Part shown: in pieces, positions 11,315 through 25,215 of the stretch
Layout: every line of letters starts with the position of its first letter
Position numbering within the stretch: the first letter of the stretch is position 1
Source of the DNA: Mycoemilia scoparia
Taxonomy: Eukaryota; Kickxellomycota; Kickxellomycetes; Kickxellales; Kickxellaceae
Reading direction: 5' to 3'
Length of the DNA: 64,000 bases
Assembly (NCBI GenBank): GCA_027575805.1
Contig: JANBPU010000001.1
Span: 186,001 to 250,000, forward strand
Position numbers and translations under genes: made by a program
The notes under the pieces: generated by a model
What the model was told of the DNA's origin: nothing
The model's input: the letters and a program-made list of their open reading frames with translations, nothing else
The model's database searches: none

Positions 11315-11710
11315 TACAAGTAAAGAATAAAGAGTAAAGAATGTGTCAAATCAGCTTCATTTCAGAGGCTTACGGCAGGGTTTTATTCCGATGGAAACTC
11401 AAAATGTGAGCCCTGGGAATATTATAAGAGAATCCTTTGATCATTCCACTAGGTCAGATAAAACTGATGGTGCCAGTGGGCAATTCCAACTTTATGCTGT
11501 CATTGTTCCTATTTTTGGCATTAAAGCTGTTTTTCCATAAAAGAAAGGCTGTGCGAGTGAAAATCTACCTGGCATTTGATACATTTATTGAGAAAATGCC
11601 ATGCATTCTTTGGTTCTTGGCATTTGTGCTATGGAGCTTCCCAAAGCCGACCTATCATGTCATCAAGCATCTTTAGCTTTCAATAGAATACACGTTTGTG
11701 TTTGGTAGAA

Positions 11711-11821
11711 TTATTTACTCAGCCACAGCCCTGCTATCTTGGCTTGCTCGAACAAAGCAAGGCGGGCTTCACAACGTTCCTGAGTTGTGTCCTGATCACT
11801 AATCTCCCAATCCCTACGGAG
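11711..11821 (-). CDS. Candidate terminal exon of an unidentified small gene
   Basis: On the minus strand, an acceptor (CATAG) ending at 11822 opens a 36-codon frame that closes with TAA at 11711. The peptide contains LRRDWEISDQDTTQER and ends in AKIAGLWLSK, a charged, helix-like composition unlike the surrounding AT-rich sequence. A TAG immediately precedes it in frame, so it would have to be a spliced 3' exon. Upstream, a donor-like GTAAGT follows a 28-codon frame on the same strand near 12060-11975, but I could not join the exons in phase with confidence. No family was recognised. It may be a short conserved gene, a relic or chance. Confidence 0.25.
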   Translation of the reverse strand, partial: LRRDWEISDQDTTQERCEARLALFEQAKIAGLWLSK

Positions 11822-11991
11822 CTATGGCCGAAAGGCATTATGTCCTTGGCTATGACGTAAGCCATTCTAACATCTTCAGTGTACTACTTTTAATACCACT
11901 ATAAATAACGGGCATGAGGCTGCAAACAGGTTGGATCGTTTTCTCAGAGACTGGGTACTGGGTTTACACTCTCACTTACTGATAACCACGG

Positions 11992-12014
11992 CAAGAATGC
12001 AAGAATGCAAGAAT
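11992..12014. repeat. Short tandem repeat, GCAAGAAT x3
   Basis: Three tandem copies of GCAAGAAT, the last partial. An ATAGC triplet repeat follows 40 bp later (about 12056-12070). They are local slippage products with no assigned role. Confidence 0.8.
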
Positions 12015-12176
12015 TTTCTACCAATAGGCGCCTGGCCTATAGGATCCAGTATCCAGCATAGCATAGCATAGTGAAGCAGCAGCCAAGAACTAGAATTCGC
12101 ACTATATACTAAAAATGTTGCCGCTATTAACAGTATCAGTGCAACCGTTTGTATGGCTAAACTTCTTTTGAGATCA

Positions 12177-12278
12177 TATGGGTAATAATTTTTGAAGGCA
12201 CCTCCTTTTGGTGGCCAATGATTATAGGGGCAATCTCGGCCAAATTAGTGACTAACCCTTCAGAAATTATCTCCCATA
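12177..12278 (+). mobile_element. MITE-like inverted-repeat element, copy B
   Basis: 102 bp bounded by TATGGG and CCCATA. The left end TGGGTAATAATTTTTGAAGG and the right end CCTTCAGAAATTATCTCCCA are imperfect inverted repeats, and TA lies at both outer edges. The middle contains CCTTTTGGTGGCC and ATTATAGGGGCAATC, shared with the other copies. It is the best preserved copy together with copy D. Confidence 0.88.
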
Positions 12279-13432
12279 TATACACAAATATAAACGTTAC
12301 AACTCTCCACTATAATAAGATACAGATACATACGATCCACCATGGTATTTCTCGGGTCCCGTCTTTGTCCAGCATTAAACAGAGTTTGATCATAGCACTG
12401 CCAGCAGGCTTGGTGGTTGGAAATGGTCTCGCTTTTGTGTGTTGTAGTATTTGAAACTGTTGTTCAAGGTAGAACTGTGAGTTATCTAGAAGTGATCCAA
12501 CACAATATTTCATCATCAAGAGATCGATTTAAAAATGCAGGCAAACGCCGCAGCCGGGAGGTTCGGCATTTAATTGCCATAAATCAGGTTTATGGCACCA
12601 ATTTATTTCATGAAAAGCAGGTTGGAGTAGAGGACCATTTTTTAATGCAATGGTAGGGTGTTAAATCAATGTTTAATACATTCTCTTTTCTAAAAAAAGA
12701 ATGTTTCTGGGTTAAGGAAAGGAGAATGGCAGGTTTCCATACAGCCTTAGTTAAGGTAGATCATCAATGGCTTATGACAAATGATATAGCATAGAGCAAA
12801 AATACTAGAGCCCCCGCAAGTACACGTATTCTACACATTATTTCAAATAAAGTACGACTGATTAACTTTTTATTTATAAAAATTAGTTTTGAAAAATGGT
12901 CAAACTTGAATATTAGAATCAGCAAGGACTATATTATTTGATAGATGGGAAGATTTCACTAGTGATCGAATCTATGGTAGGCAGAAATTGGCCCTCATCA
13001 GATTTTGCCCCAATATGAGCCAGATATTTTATATGCAACTCCTGGAGACCCATTTTGTCCAAAGCCTTGTGAACTTTGACCAGATATGCAAAGCGTTAAA
13101 CATACTCTGATAGCTGAAAACTTATTTATGAATACGTGATGTAAGGATTTCATCAATACTGAATCTCACCAAAGCCCTTGTGAAGATTTGGCATAGTATC
13201 ACATACTTCAGCCATAATGTTTACACTCTGGAGTCAATGTTGACTTCAGAATGGCCTTTTAGTGCAACGGTCAAAATGTGTCGATTTTGATTCTTCACAG
13301 AGAGCTTGGGACAAAATTGTTGATATTGTGGCAAATAGGCATTATAAATGGCCAATAGTAGCATAGGCAAGTGCAAAAATGTATTAATAGTAGTGATTGC
13401 TTTTAAGCTTTAAAACCATTTATATATTAAAA

Positions 13433-13552
13433 TATGAATCGTGGCTTTTGAAGGTTATCTTTTGGTGGCCAAAGATTAAAAGGGCAACCACAACTAAGTG
13501 CGCAATCATTGTTTATTAGTAAATGGTCACGCTTTAAAAATAACTACCCATA
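13433..13552 (+). mobile_element. MITE-like inverted-repeat element, copy C (divergent)
   Basis: About 120 bp. It shares TTTTGAAGG, CTTTTGGTGGCCAA and AGGGCAACCACA with the other copies, but has extra sequence in its right half. Its right end, GGTCACGCTTTAAAAATAAC then TACCCATA, matches copy E better than copies A, B and D, so two subfamilies can be told apart. The left terminus is decayed. Confidence 0.75.
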
Positions 13553-14266
13553 TCTATAATCAAAGACTTTATCAGGGCCTTGTTTTATATTTTTCATATC
13601 TTTCTGTTTTATTGGAGGAGTCTGAATTATTTATGGTTTTACTGCATTTGGCAGTCTCTTCTCTAAAAGGGTACTAGGATACTCCCTTGGATACTAGCTA
13701 ATCGTCGATGAAGCTCCAGCTAAAATGTATGAGTTATGGGTTGATTTACATGGAATGCGTGAAAGTATCTGCCTGTTCCCTTTGATGAAGAACTTACCAT
13801 TTTGGCAATGACGACAGTTGGTAAATCTGTTTATTTTAAAAATGAAGTGGTTGTAACTATGTTATCTTAAATTTGTCTGATTGGTTCAAACTTAGACAGC
13901 CATGCCTGCATTTCATATCCATTGAAAAGGTGTCAAATAAACTGTGAGGTCATTTTTTGTTAACCTCAGGAATGTGCAGTTTAAAATGTGATTCCCATAA
14001 CGACCTTTTTCGTATGTTATAAGCCTACTTTTAAGCAGCCACGAATCCCCATAAAACTGTTCTTGTAATAACACTTTTCTCAGACTTAATATTGTAGCAG
14101 TGTTTGTAAATAACATATATATATAGCGTTATACACAGTTTAATTCCGCATTTTAGTATACAGTATATTATACTTTGAAACACTTGATAATTGTCTTTTG
14201 CGTGGCACACTTATTATCCTCACCTTATTTTTTGTGCTCTACATAAAAGAACATACATATACATAA

Positions 14267-17200
14267 ATGTTCGAAGGTATTGCAGCAAGTGTTTTAAACA
14301 AGATTTTGGGGGACTATGTGACCAACTTAGAGACCAACCAATTAAACGTTGGAGTATGGCAAGGTTAGTAACATATTCAAAATGACCAATGTTTAATGTG
14401 GGTTTAGTTATTAAAGGTGTATATGCTGATATATTCTCGCTGTTTTTATTTTGATAGGAGATGTTCAACTACATAAGCTTCGCCTGAAGAAGGAAGCCCT
14501 TGATAGATTTAAACTTCCAATAGATGTACTCGAGGGATATCTTGGGACACTGACCTTGTCCATACCATGGTCGAATATCAAAAGCCAGCCGATAAAAATC
14601 AATATTGAGGACGTCTATCTTTTGGCCAGCCCAAGGTTTGATACCGAGTATAATAGTGAAGAGGAGCAGGCACGTGAGCTTGCTCGGAAGCTCAAAAAGC
14701 TTGAAGACCTCGAGCTCCTCATGCACAGACCCAAGGTCAATCTGGAGGATGATAAAAAGCAGACCACATTCACAGAACAGCTGATCACCAAGGTCATAGA
14801 CAATCTCCAGGTTAAAATAAAAAATATTCACATCAGGTATGAAGACAGTGTCAGCAATTTAGGAACGCGATTTTCTGTCGGAGTCACACTAAACGAGTTA
14901 TCCGCCGTATCTACCAACCAAGACTGGGAACCAACCTTCATCCATGAGCCAAATAGCACAATCCACAAACTGCTGAAACTCAGAAGTCTTTCGGCTTACT
15001 GGGATACTAATTCTGGATCCCTTTCGGGTCTTCCTGCCGACGAATTTATACAGCGCTTCTGTGAGTCGATAAAGTCGAAAGCCCACGAATCCATACTGAT
15101 CCCCATAGAGGGAACCGGAAAGATAATCTTACACAAAAAGCCCGAAAAAGGAGAACCAAAGCGTAAGGCTAGCTTTGAATTCGATCAGCTTGCTTTTGAG
15201 TTGAGTGATGAGCAATACAAGGACATTTTATTGTTAATGACGCAATTTGATTACACAATGCGGCAAAAGAGGTACCACAAATACAGGCCACGTCATAGAA
15301 TCAGACCAAAAGATGACCCTCAAGCTTGGCTTATGTTTGCTTTCAAAAGTGTCTACAAAGAAATTCATGACAGGAATCAGCGATGGACCTGGGAATATAT
15401 CAGAGAGTTTGGAAAGGATCGCCGTGATTATATACGATGCTACACAAAGTTAAATGTTGAGGGTGGACTAACAAACGAAGAGACACAGCTACTTAAGGAT
15501 CTAGAAGTCAAGCATAGTTATGAGGCATTGCGGCTATTCAGATCGCTGGCACAGAGAGAGATACGCAAAGGTCGAGCCATTTTACGGAAAAAGCAAGAGG
15601 CAGAAAATACAAAAAAACTTGAGGATCAAAGAAGAGCGAAAGGAAGCTGGTTAGGCGGGTGGATGACCGGTTGGAGTACACCTGTTCCCCAGGAAAAGCC
15701 AGAGGATAGCACAGATACAATTCTTACTGAGGAGCATATGCAAGAGCTTTTTGACACCATCGACTATGATGAGGATGCAATTGTGGACTATGATACTGCG
15801 CCGGACATGCTTCTCCTCAATGCAAAGGTTAAGCTAAACACAGCATCAGTAAAACTCAAGGTCAATAGAGACGGGAGAAAGCACGTGCTTTTAGCCATGA
15901 TACTAGATCATTGTCACTTGACCCTTGTAAAGAGAATAAAAAATATCTGTGTGGATATGTCAGTTCATCAATTTAGAGTGATCGATGGCACAGTGAAGAA
16001 CCCCATATATCCTACTATCATATATGTACACAATCCCAACACAGAAAGTATTAGTGGCAGCGAGTCCGATCTCCGTTTTGAAGGGATTCCAGATGCAGAA
16101 GGTGGTTTGGCTGCTGCAGTTGTGCCCGATGTTAGGGAGCAGTTTGAGGAGTCCGAGGATGAATACATCTATAATGAATTTGCATCTAAAACACACTTTG
16201 GAAACACAGCTAGTCACCAGCCGTTTATGAACATACATTTCGAAAAATATCCACTGGACGGACACGCTGATTCACTACTGAAGGTTCAGGCACAGTCGTT
16301 AAATGTTGTCTATCATCCTAGAGCCATCAGAGCAACCATAGACTTTTTTGAGCCACCGTCGTCAACTGCAGAGTCAATTAATGCACTCATTGCTGCAGCA
16401 TCGAAATCAGTTCGCGGACTGCGCAATCAGACGAGAGCCGGTCTAGAGTATGCCCTAGAAAAGCACAAGACTCTTGATCTTCAAGTCGACTTTGATGCTC
16501 CTGTTGTTGTTGTTCCTCAAGATGTGACTGATCCAAATTCTTCAGTGGTTGTCTTAGACATGGGTAATTTGAACATGGTATCCAACCTTGCTGACAAGGC
16601 AGAGATAAACCGAGTGCGCAACCGTGATGGTCAAGACCTAACAGAAGAACAGATGACAGAGCTCGAAGAGCTTATGTATGACCAGTTCACAATCAACATT
16701 CATAGCACCCAGCTACTGGTTGGGCACGATATTCCTAGCTGCATGGATGTTATTAGGTCAGGAAGAACCGACTCGCACTTTCATGTGATTGATCGCATTG
16801 AGCTTGACTTTAAACTTGGACTCTGCATCATGAAAAACCCTCCAGTGCATATGCCCAAGTTCAAAATCGACGGGCGTCTGCCTTCGCTCCAGCTTTACTT
16901 TTCTGACGTCAAATACAAGGCAATAATGCACACCATAGATCTAATCATGGAGGGCATCGATGGAGAGGATAGCAAGCTAGGAAAGCAAGAAAAACAAGCC
17001 CTACGTCTTCAAGAACTAGAAAAGCTTAGGGAGGCAACACCTAGCCAAAGATTGGCATATTCTGGACTGATAGTCGGGACAGCACAGACCATGCGCACAT
17101 TCCCATACACTGCGTTTGGTGGCGGTGGGCTATTCGGAAGAGATGGTGATGATGGCAACGACTTTAAAGATACTTTGGATATTGACAGTGTAAGCAATTC

Positions 17201-20200
17201 TTCTGAAGACTCCTTCGAAAGTACAGATGGCGATATCCCCGAACTCGAGTTTAAGGATGCTGAAGATACATTGCCCAGCAAGAGAAACTCTGGTGTATCA
17301 GCAGGTGGGTCGTCTACCTCCAAAACCAAAGACCCGGAGAAGCCTGCTTTGGATCCCACTAGAAAAGTTGCCACGGTGAAGTTCTCTGTTGATACTCTCA
17401 TTGGAGTTATACATCGATCACGTAGCTCTTCACAAAAAGACCTCCACATTGCTGATATTATGGTGCATGGTCTGACTGTAGATGTTGTGAATCGCCCATT
17501 TGACCTGTGGGTTGATGTTGTAATTCACCAAATCACTTTAGAGGACTGCCTTTTCCAGCATACGTCTGACATTAAAGAGTCAAAGGTGTATGCATTGACC
17601 TCCGATGTTGATGAAGCGGGTATCAGTGGTGACTTGGACAAAAACCTTGTAACTGTACATTACTATCGAACTCAGGAGGACCACCCAGATTTTGATCCCA
17701 CGAAGGGCTCTGTTGGACAACGCGTGGATGTAGATGTTTCTTTTATTGATATCATGGCCATACGCAGGTCTATCCTGACATACTATGACTTTATCTTGCG
17801 CACATTTACTGACGGGCCAAAGTCAAACGGTGATAACGCGAGTTTATCAAAAGGTTCTAGTGAGCCGTCTTCGCCGCACGCGGAACGTATGGATACAAAA
17901 GTTGACGACAGTGACTTTATGCCTGAAAAGAATAACATTGTGGATAAATCGAATGACCCAGTCGCAATGCTAAATTATGAGGCCATGGAGACAATAAAAG
18001 TGTTTGTCAATCTTCATGGAATAGGCCTGGGACTTAACATGGACGATGGGTCTCCAATCGCTTCAATGTCTGTGGCCGATGGCCGTGCCGAAATAACCGT
18101 TTCAGATAAAGTGAAAGTTGAGGCCAAGATTGGTAGTCTTACTGTCTTGGATCAGCTTGGACTTCCAAAGCTTCACCGTCCACCACGCACAATTCACCCA
18201 GAAAAAACCGCGGATTCTTATGACAGTAGTTCTCGCCTTTTGCTTTATATTAAAGGGGATGAATTGGCCGATTTACTTTATCAAGGCTATGATCAAGATG
18301 CAGAAGACTATCCAGGGTACGACAGCCTGTTCCAATTACAAGTTGGAGCTGCCCATGTAACCTTTGTTGAAAAGCAGTATAAGGAGCTAATGTTCTTCTT
18401 TTCGCAGTTTGCAGCTATGCATAATTTGTTTGAAAAGGCTCGACAAGCTGCTGCACAGCAGGCAGTACAGCTGTCGGAGACGGTAATACAGGGCTCAGGA
18501 AGGACAAAGATCGACATCACAATGATGGCACCAGTAATAACATTCCCAGAGCTTGGAAAAATGCCATACGATTGTCCAAGTTACAGTCCCAATGACCCAT
18601 TAATGAAGAACAATGTGATAATCGGCAGGCTTGGTGAGATGACATTGACTAACTCGTTCCAGCAAGAAAAAAGTGATCAGGGACTGTTGGATATAAACAA
18701 ATTCTCTCTCGATTTAAAGCATATTGGTATGACATCGCATTTCAAGTTTGAAGATATCTCTGATACAGGAACATTTGGTCAACCAATTATCCAGGAACTG
18801 AATATTTTGGAGGACGTGTCTTACCAGATGGAGATGTTGTTTTTGGCACAAGAACGCCCTCAGGACTGTCTGCGCCCCAATACAGAAATCAATTCTACCC
18901 TTGAGCCCATAAAGATGCGTTTGACAGAAGAGCAGTACATATTTATCTACGATATTATTCAGGTAATTGGGCGGACATTTGGGGCTGACTCCAATGCTGA
19001 TAAGAACGATCCTCTAAGTGATAATGCCGACCTCGACCTGGCGATCTTCTATTCTCCAAAAAACAAAAATGAAAAGAAGATATCCCCATCTCTTTCCAAA
19101 TCACCAGCCAAGCTTTTGAAGACGGAGTCATCCAATAAAGACAAATCCCTAGATGATGAAATCGTAACATACACAAATCTTGATTTTGTTTTAAACCAAA
19201 GTCTGATTGAGCTTGAAGTGATTCAAGGCATTGGTGTAATTCCTGATGACATTGCTACTGCTTCGCTTACAAAGATTATGCTGAAAAATCTTAAATTCAA
19301 GTACAAATCACTTTCTAATGGCGAAAGCAAGGCTGAATTCCAGATCGGTGCTGCTCATGCCTACGACACAAGACATCTCACCACTAATAAATTTACACAC
19401 CTGATATCCCCAGTCACGCATCGCTCGGGCTTAGCAAATGACCAACCTGGCTCATCCCAGGAGATTGTACCCCAAGGCTCATATGAAAGTTCACCACAGT
19501 TCATTTGCCATATCGAGTTTTATCCTTCAGAGCCACCAATTCTTACTGCTACACTTGATGCGCCCAAGATCTACCTCGTCATTGATCATATATTTGCTAT
19601 CTGGCAGTTTATAATGAAGCCGTTTGGTGGAGATGAGAAGATGGATTCTGAGAGTGATCATGGTGAAAGAAATCAGTCCCCTGTACAATCAGACTCTGAA
19701 AACACTGATGATGGGTTAATGTACAAGTTCAATATCGTAGATTCAGAGATTATTCTGCTTGCAGAATCAACATCGTCATCATCAGAAGCCTTGGTAGTGA
19801 CAGTTAAAGAAATCGTGATGGCTCAGCGTGGTCTATTCTGTATAACTGCTGACCACGTCAGCATTAACATTTACACTATTGGAAATGTATACGAGACGAA
19901 CAGAAGTATTGTAGATCCGTTTAGGGTCGAAGCTACTATAGCCAACAGCAACTCTCTTGGTGAACATGGCGAAGGCAATAATACAGAAATACCAACGACT
20001 GATATAGCAATCTTAATCAGTACACTAACATTGAGGCTGGGATATAGAGATATAGGACTTATAATGCAAGTCCGAGACGAAATAACAAAGCTCCTGGGTG
20101 ATTCCCCAGATTCTTCGAATTCTGCCGCCCAAAGTAAAGCTGATTTCACGCTTTCACCCTCTCCTTATGAGTGTGCGCCTGGGATACGCCAGGAAAACAC

Positions 20201-23200
20201 TAACCAGTCACAAAACAGCATGGCACATGTTGTACCTTTACCTTCAATACACCAAAAGATGAGAATATCCCTAGACTCGATTAGGTTGGTTCTTATCAGA
20301 GAATTGTTTGATATGCCCATGTATGATATATTTCTAAAGCGCTTTCACGTAAATGTTAAAGACTGGTCCAGCCTGTTGCATGTCCACAGTGATGTTGATA
20401 TAAAGGCGTCGTTCTTTAATCGAAGAAACTCGCACTGGGAGCCATTGGCCGAATCATGGCCCTTTTCTATCAACCTGAGTTCGACAATGCAGCCAACTGG
20501 TGACATTGCTACCAAGATGGATTTGGTTTCCAACAATAGGATTGAGGCAGATATAACATACACTTCCATAGTTGAAACACTTGACTATATAAGCATGCTG
20601 AATAAAGAGCTAAAGGGCAACTCGCAGCTGACAAATCGGGGAGAACACAGGCCATACATGATTCACAATCGCACTGGAGAAGACTGTCACATATGGATAG
20701 ATGCTTCTGGAAGTGCATCGGCATACGACACTGGTATTGACAACACTCCTGTATTAGTCCATAGCGAAGAAAAGCGTCCATGGAGGTTTGAGGACTGGCG
20801 CCAGCGTCGAGAGGCGATGGAGACTAAGGCAAATTTGCTTGGAATACAGTTTGATAATGGAAAATGGGAGTGGGTTCGTCGGGTTCAAGTTGACTTGGAG
20901 GGCGTCCAGTATTATTCACTCCGCCCTGATATCGATGGGGTACGGCATTACATGGCAGTTGATGTGTCGCTTAATCCCGAAACTCGCGTTAAGCAAGTCG
21001 AGCTCAGAAGCCCTCTGCTTATCATTAACAAGACCAAGACCAGCATAAACATTGCCATGTGTGATTCCAATAAAAAAGTCGTGAGTCAGGTATACCATAT
21101 AAAAGCAGGAGAACGGTTCCCCATACCTCTTGCCTACTGTTATCATTACAGCATACTGGTTCAGCCTGGAAGAGACTATGACCACGGTTGGAGCACAAGA
21201 AGTCTTTCATGGAAGGATGTCGATCGTGGATCTGGAAGTGGAATGCTCAGATGCAATAAAAGAGCAAATCCTGGTCAACCAGGAGAAAGAAACAAGATGC
21301 CATTCTATTTGCACTACACAGCGGTAAAGAAGGTAGACAAATACACAAAGAGAAAATATCCATTCATGTCGATATCACTGACCGCGCCAATGGAGATAGA
21401 AAATCTACTTCCTTACCGCGCCAACTTCCAAATAGTAAACCAAGTGACGAGGGAAGTATGGAATGATAGCGTAAACTCTGGTGACTCGTCGCCAGTGTAT
21501 TGTTTCAAGCCCGGGGACCTAATGGTGCTTCGCATGGTTATTCATGAGGCTGGATTTTCAAAGTGTGAAGGTGCTATCATTGAATCCAACACTGATGAAT
21601 TCCCCGTTGAATCTCATATTACCTTGCTTGACAGCTTTAGCCGCAAGCTCGAGCTTAACCTTATCCGCACTGATATGGAACAAAATGCCAATGGGGCTTG
21701 CTTTAAAATCAGTGTGTACTCACCGTATGTGATGATAAATAAGACTGGTCTAGATATGGCTTTCAGCAGAAAGGGCTTCTTCTCAGGCCAGACGGCCATT
21801 GCTGGCCAAAATTCTATTGTTAACCAGCCACTGGACCCTATGGAGGCAAGTCTTAGGAACAGCGAGCGTCAAACCCCAATGGCCTTTGACAGTCATGTTG
21901 CAAGAGACGAAAAGCTAGTTAAGCCTGTGATGTTTTCCTATGGATCTATGGACCTTCGAAACAGGGCTCTGGTTAAGATCAACGATTCCAAGTGGAGCGA
22001 GCCACTTAGTTTTGAAGCACTGGGCAGTACTTTTGAAATAGATGTAATGGCGAGAAACTCCAAAGAGCGGATATTTCTTGGCGTTGAAGTTGAGCCTGGG
22101 CAGGGCCGCTACTGCCACACAAAGGTCGTAACATTTACCCCACGCTTTATTGTAAAAAACAATACCAAGCTGAATATTAATGTACGCCAGGCCAACCACA
22201 GCCAATCGAAATTGCTGAAGTCTGGAAATAGACTTCCCCTCGAGTTTATGGAGTGGGGAAAAATGAAGCAGCTTTCGCTCTCCATGTCTGGTGGTCATAC
22301 AAATCATCCGTGGACTGCACCATTCGATATCGATAAGCTTGGTCAGCTTCACCTTAAGCTGCCCGAATACATTGATGACGACTCTTCCCCGATTAGTGGT
22401 GGCCTTGCAGAAAAAACAAACTTGCTCAGAATCGAGGTTGTCTTGCAGGGGGCTTGTCTGTTTGTATTGATATCAAGCGAAGAAAAATATTGGCCATTCC
22501 GTGTTGATAATTTCACAGGAAAGGGAATGATATTTAGCCAGAAGACCAGCCGCTCTGCGCAGATGGCAGATAATACAAGAGCAATGCAGAGCATTGGGTC
22601 ATTTTCTCATATCTCCTCCTCATCTTCGATGCAATCTCAAGCCAATGACTGCTCCTCTATGTATATAAAGAAATACAAGCTTGGTAGCGGACAATCAATG
22701 GAGTATGCCTGGGACTTCCCGGCATCAAACAGTAAAGAGCTGGTGGTTTCTATTGAGGGAAGGCAATTCCATGTAAACCTGAACGAAATTGGACGTCGTG
22801 ACCCATTCTGCTACAGTACAAAAGGACCAAATCAATATGCAAACATGGTCAATGTGGAGGTGGTAGCAGAGGGCCCGCAGCATGTTCTTCGCCTGACCAA
22901 GTATAACCATCCATCGTCTAGGCACCGCGTATTATCGCATCGAACCGAAACATTCAATTCTAGCATTTCGGTCCAATCAGCATCATCATCCTCGGTCTTT
23001 TCGCTCAGCTCTAACATGGCGTCGGCCCAGCCAACATTGCAAGTCCAATCAACACTTGGAGGAAGAACCAAAAGCGAAATTGTCAACACCACCCCACAGT
23101 TCATGTTTAATCTCAACCTTACAGAAGGCATCGGTATATCTTTACTTAACCGGCATGCGAGAGAGCTGCTCTACATATCGCTTTGGGGAATCAGTTTCAA

Positions 23201-24923
23201 GTTTCTGGAATCTAATGAGGACCAGGACATCCACCTAATCCTAAAATGGCTTCAGATTGATAACCAAACATACGGAGCCCAATTCCCAATTTTGCTTTAT
23301 CCAACCGATTTGGGCAGTGGGCCATCCGCATTCAAAAACGAGAAGAATGATAAGAACGATATGAAACTTCGCCCGCTATTTCAAATCATGATGACCAGAA
23401 AGAAAGATGAGTCATATGGAGTAGAGTACCTGAAATACTTTACAATACTTTTACAGGAGATATCGATTGAGCTCGACATGAACATACTTCTTGACATACT
23501 TGACTTTACGCAGCTTGATGTTCCGGGTTGGAGAGAACACAAGGAGCAGCTATACAATGATGGGCCGATACCTGAGCCCAGGGAGGTAGACGAAGGGAAA
23601 AGATTCTACTTCGGTGTTCTACACCTTCATCCGCTTCGTGCCAATATATCGTTCATGCGCAGCCACCCACAAGACATGGATGGATCGGATGCTGCTGGCA
23701 CAAACCCATCATCATCCTTTGACATTATTGCCTATGTCACCAACGTGCTGACTATGGCTATTGGAAATGTCAATGATGCTCCTATCGCACTAAATGCACT
23801 GGCGATCGAGAATGTTTGTGTTTCTATACCTGTTCTGTTAGAACGCATCCAAACACACTATACCCACGAATTTTTGTCCCAGATATACAAGGTTGTTGGT
23901 AGTGCTGACCTACTTGGAAACCCAGTCGGTCTTTTCAACACCATAAGTTCTGGTGTCACCGATGTTTTCTACGAGCCTTACCAGGGCTTCACTTCCAATG
24001 ATCCATCGAGAGGTGTTGGCGTTGGCCTAGCCAAGGGGGCTGGGTCGCTATTCAAGAAGACTGTCTTTGGCGTATCGGACAGCATGTACAGGCTCACAGG
24101 TAGTGTTTCCAAAGGCCTCTCAGCAGCAACAATGGACAGGACATTCCACAACAAGCGCCAGCTTGCACGGCATCGCCACCGTCCCAAGCATGCCCTTTAC
24201 GGTGTTGCATGGGGTGCCGAATCATTTGCAAAGTCGATTGCGTCTGGTATTACTGGAATTGTGCAGCGCCCAATTGAAGGCGCCGAAAAAGAGGGTGTGG
24301 GCGGTTTCATAAAAGGAGTTGGGAAGGGAGTAATTGGATTTATCACCAAGCCTGCCGTCGGTATATTTGAAATGGCCTCAAATGTTAGTGAAGGAATCCG
24401 CAACACCACCACTGTGTTTGAGGAGCACGACTTGGACCGTATGCGTTTGCCTCGCTTTGTTCGACGTGATCGCATACTCGAACCATACTCAGCTAGAGAA
24501 GCACAAGGACAAGCGTGGATGCGGGAGCTGGCTGATGGTAAATTTGCTTATGATGACTACGCAGCCCATCTTGAGCTGTCAAAGTCTGATATGGTTGTCC
24601 TGCTAACCTACTCGCACATAATACTCTTCCGCCACAAAAAGAAGGGATCTTCAAGAGCTTCCCCCAGCTCTGGAACTACATCAGCGTCAAGTACCGCCCT
24701 GAGCGCCTCTAATGCATCAATCGAGTTTGTTAGCGAAATTCTTAATCTTCACACCATCCAGCTAGAGGAAAATGGTATGATTATAAATCTCAAGAAAACG
24801 CCTGGTGAGGAATCCAACCCATGCTGGTTTATACCTATAAACGATCCCCAAAGCAGACGCTGGTTCTACAACAGACTTGATGATGTGGTTAAAGCATTTA
24901 TTCGCGACCACATCAATTCTTAG
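14267..24923 (+). CDS. VPS13: Bridge-like lipid transfer protein Vps13
   Basis: Exon 1 (14267-14363) and exon 2 (14458-24923) give 3520 residues; the 94-nt intron begins GTTAGT and ends GATAG, rebuilding the family start (MFEGIAASVLNKILGDYV, then LNVGVW and GDVQLHKLRLKKEAL). Vps13 moves phospholipids in bulk between membranes at contact sites. The chorein N-terminus is residues 1-110, followed by the long repeating-beta-groove rod. The adaptor-binding (VAB) region lies at about 2095-2740, with its Asn-containing repeats such as YMIHNRTGEDCHIW and FRVDNFTGKGM. An APT1-type segment is near 2910, an ATG2-C-like amphipathic region near 3180-3350, and a PH-like domain lies at about 3390-3520. The length is somewhat above yeast Vps13 (3144 aa) and all parts are in order with no break. 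Confidence 0.97.
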
Positions 24924-25215
24924 ACATCTCATCCTATTTTATAATCAGTTCCTTTTATTTTAGTTTTCTAGATTTCAAAATTTTTTGTAATAAACCACAA
25001 ACTATTGCTTTTTATTAAATGATCAGCTTGAATATCACTTTGTATTGCTGATTAGTAGGCAATAAGTAATTTTATATTAGTTCGTCTACCCATAACCAAT
25101 TTTCTTCAAACGATTGTTTGTTCTGTGTGTACTCAATTTGTAAAGGACTTTAAAACTAAAATGTTTGTTGGGTTGACATTTTTAACTACGACTTGGCGCA
25201 GAAGATCTTTTATAG

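Larger units (their letters stand above)
11315..14266. other. Gene-poor stretch between PLC-like gene and VPS13
   Basis: Nearly 3 kb, the largest gap in the window. It holds a candidate minus-strand terminal exon (11711-11821), small tandem repeats (11992-12014 and 12056-12070), and inverted-repeat element copies B (12177-12278) and C (13433-13552). Forward open frames at 11343-11540, 11437-11676 and 12417-12656 have no recognisable content and no splice-linked partners. No tRNA or conserved RNA gene was seen. The last few hundred bases should contain the VPS13 promoter; a short TATATATATA lies at 14117-14126. Confidence 0.6.

Noticed and set aside
11343..11676. Forward open frames just upstream of the PLC-like gene.
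   Set aside because: Short, overlapping in two frames, featureless composition, no splice partners.
12417..12656. Forward 79-codon frame.
   Set aside because: No recognisable motif; probably chance in AT-rich sequence.
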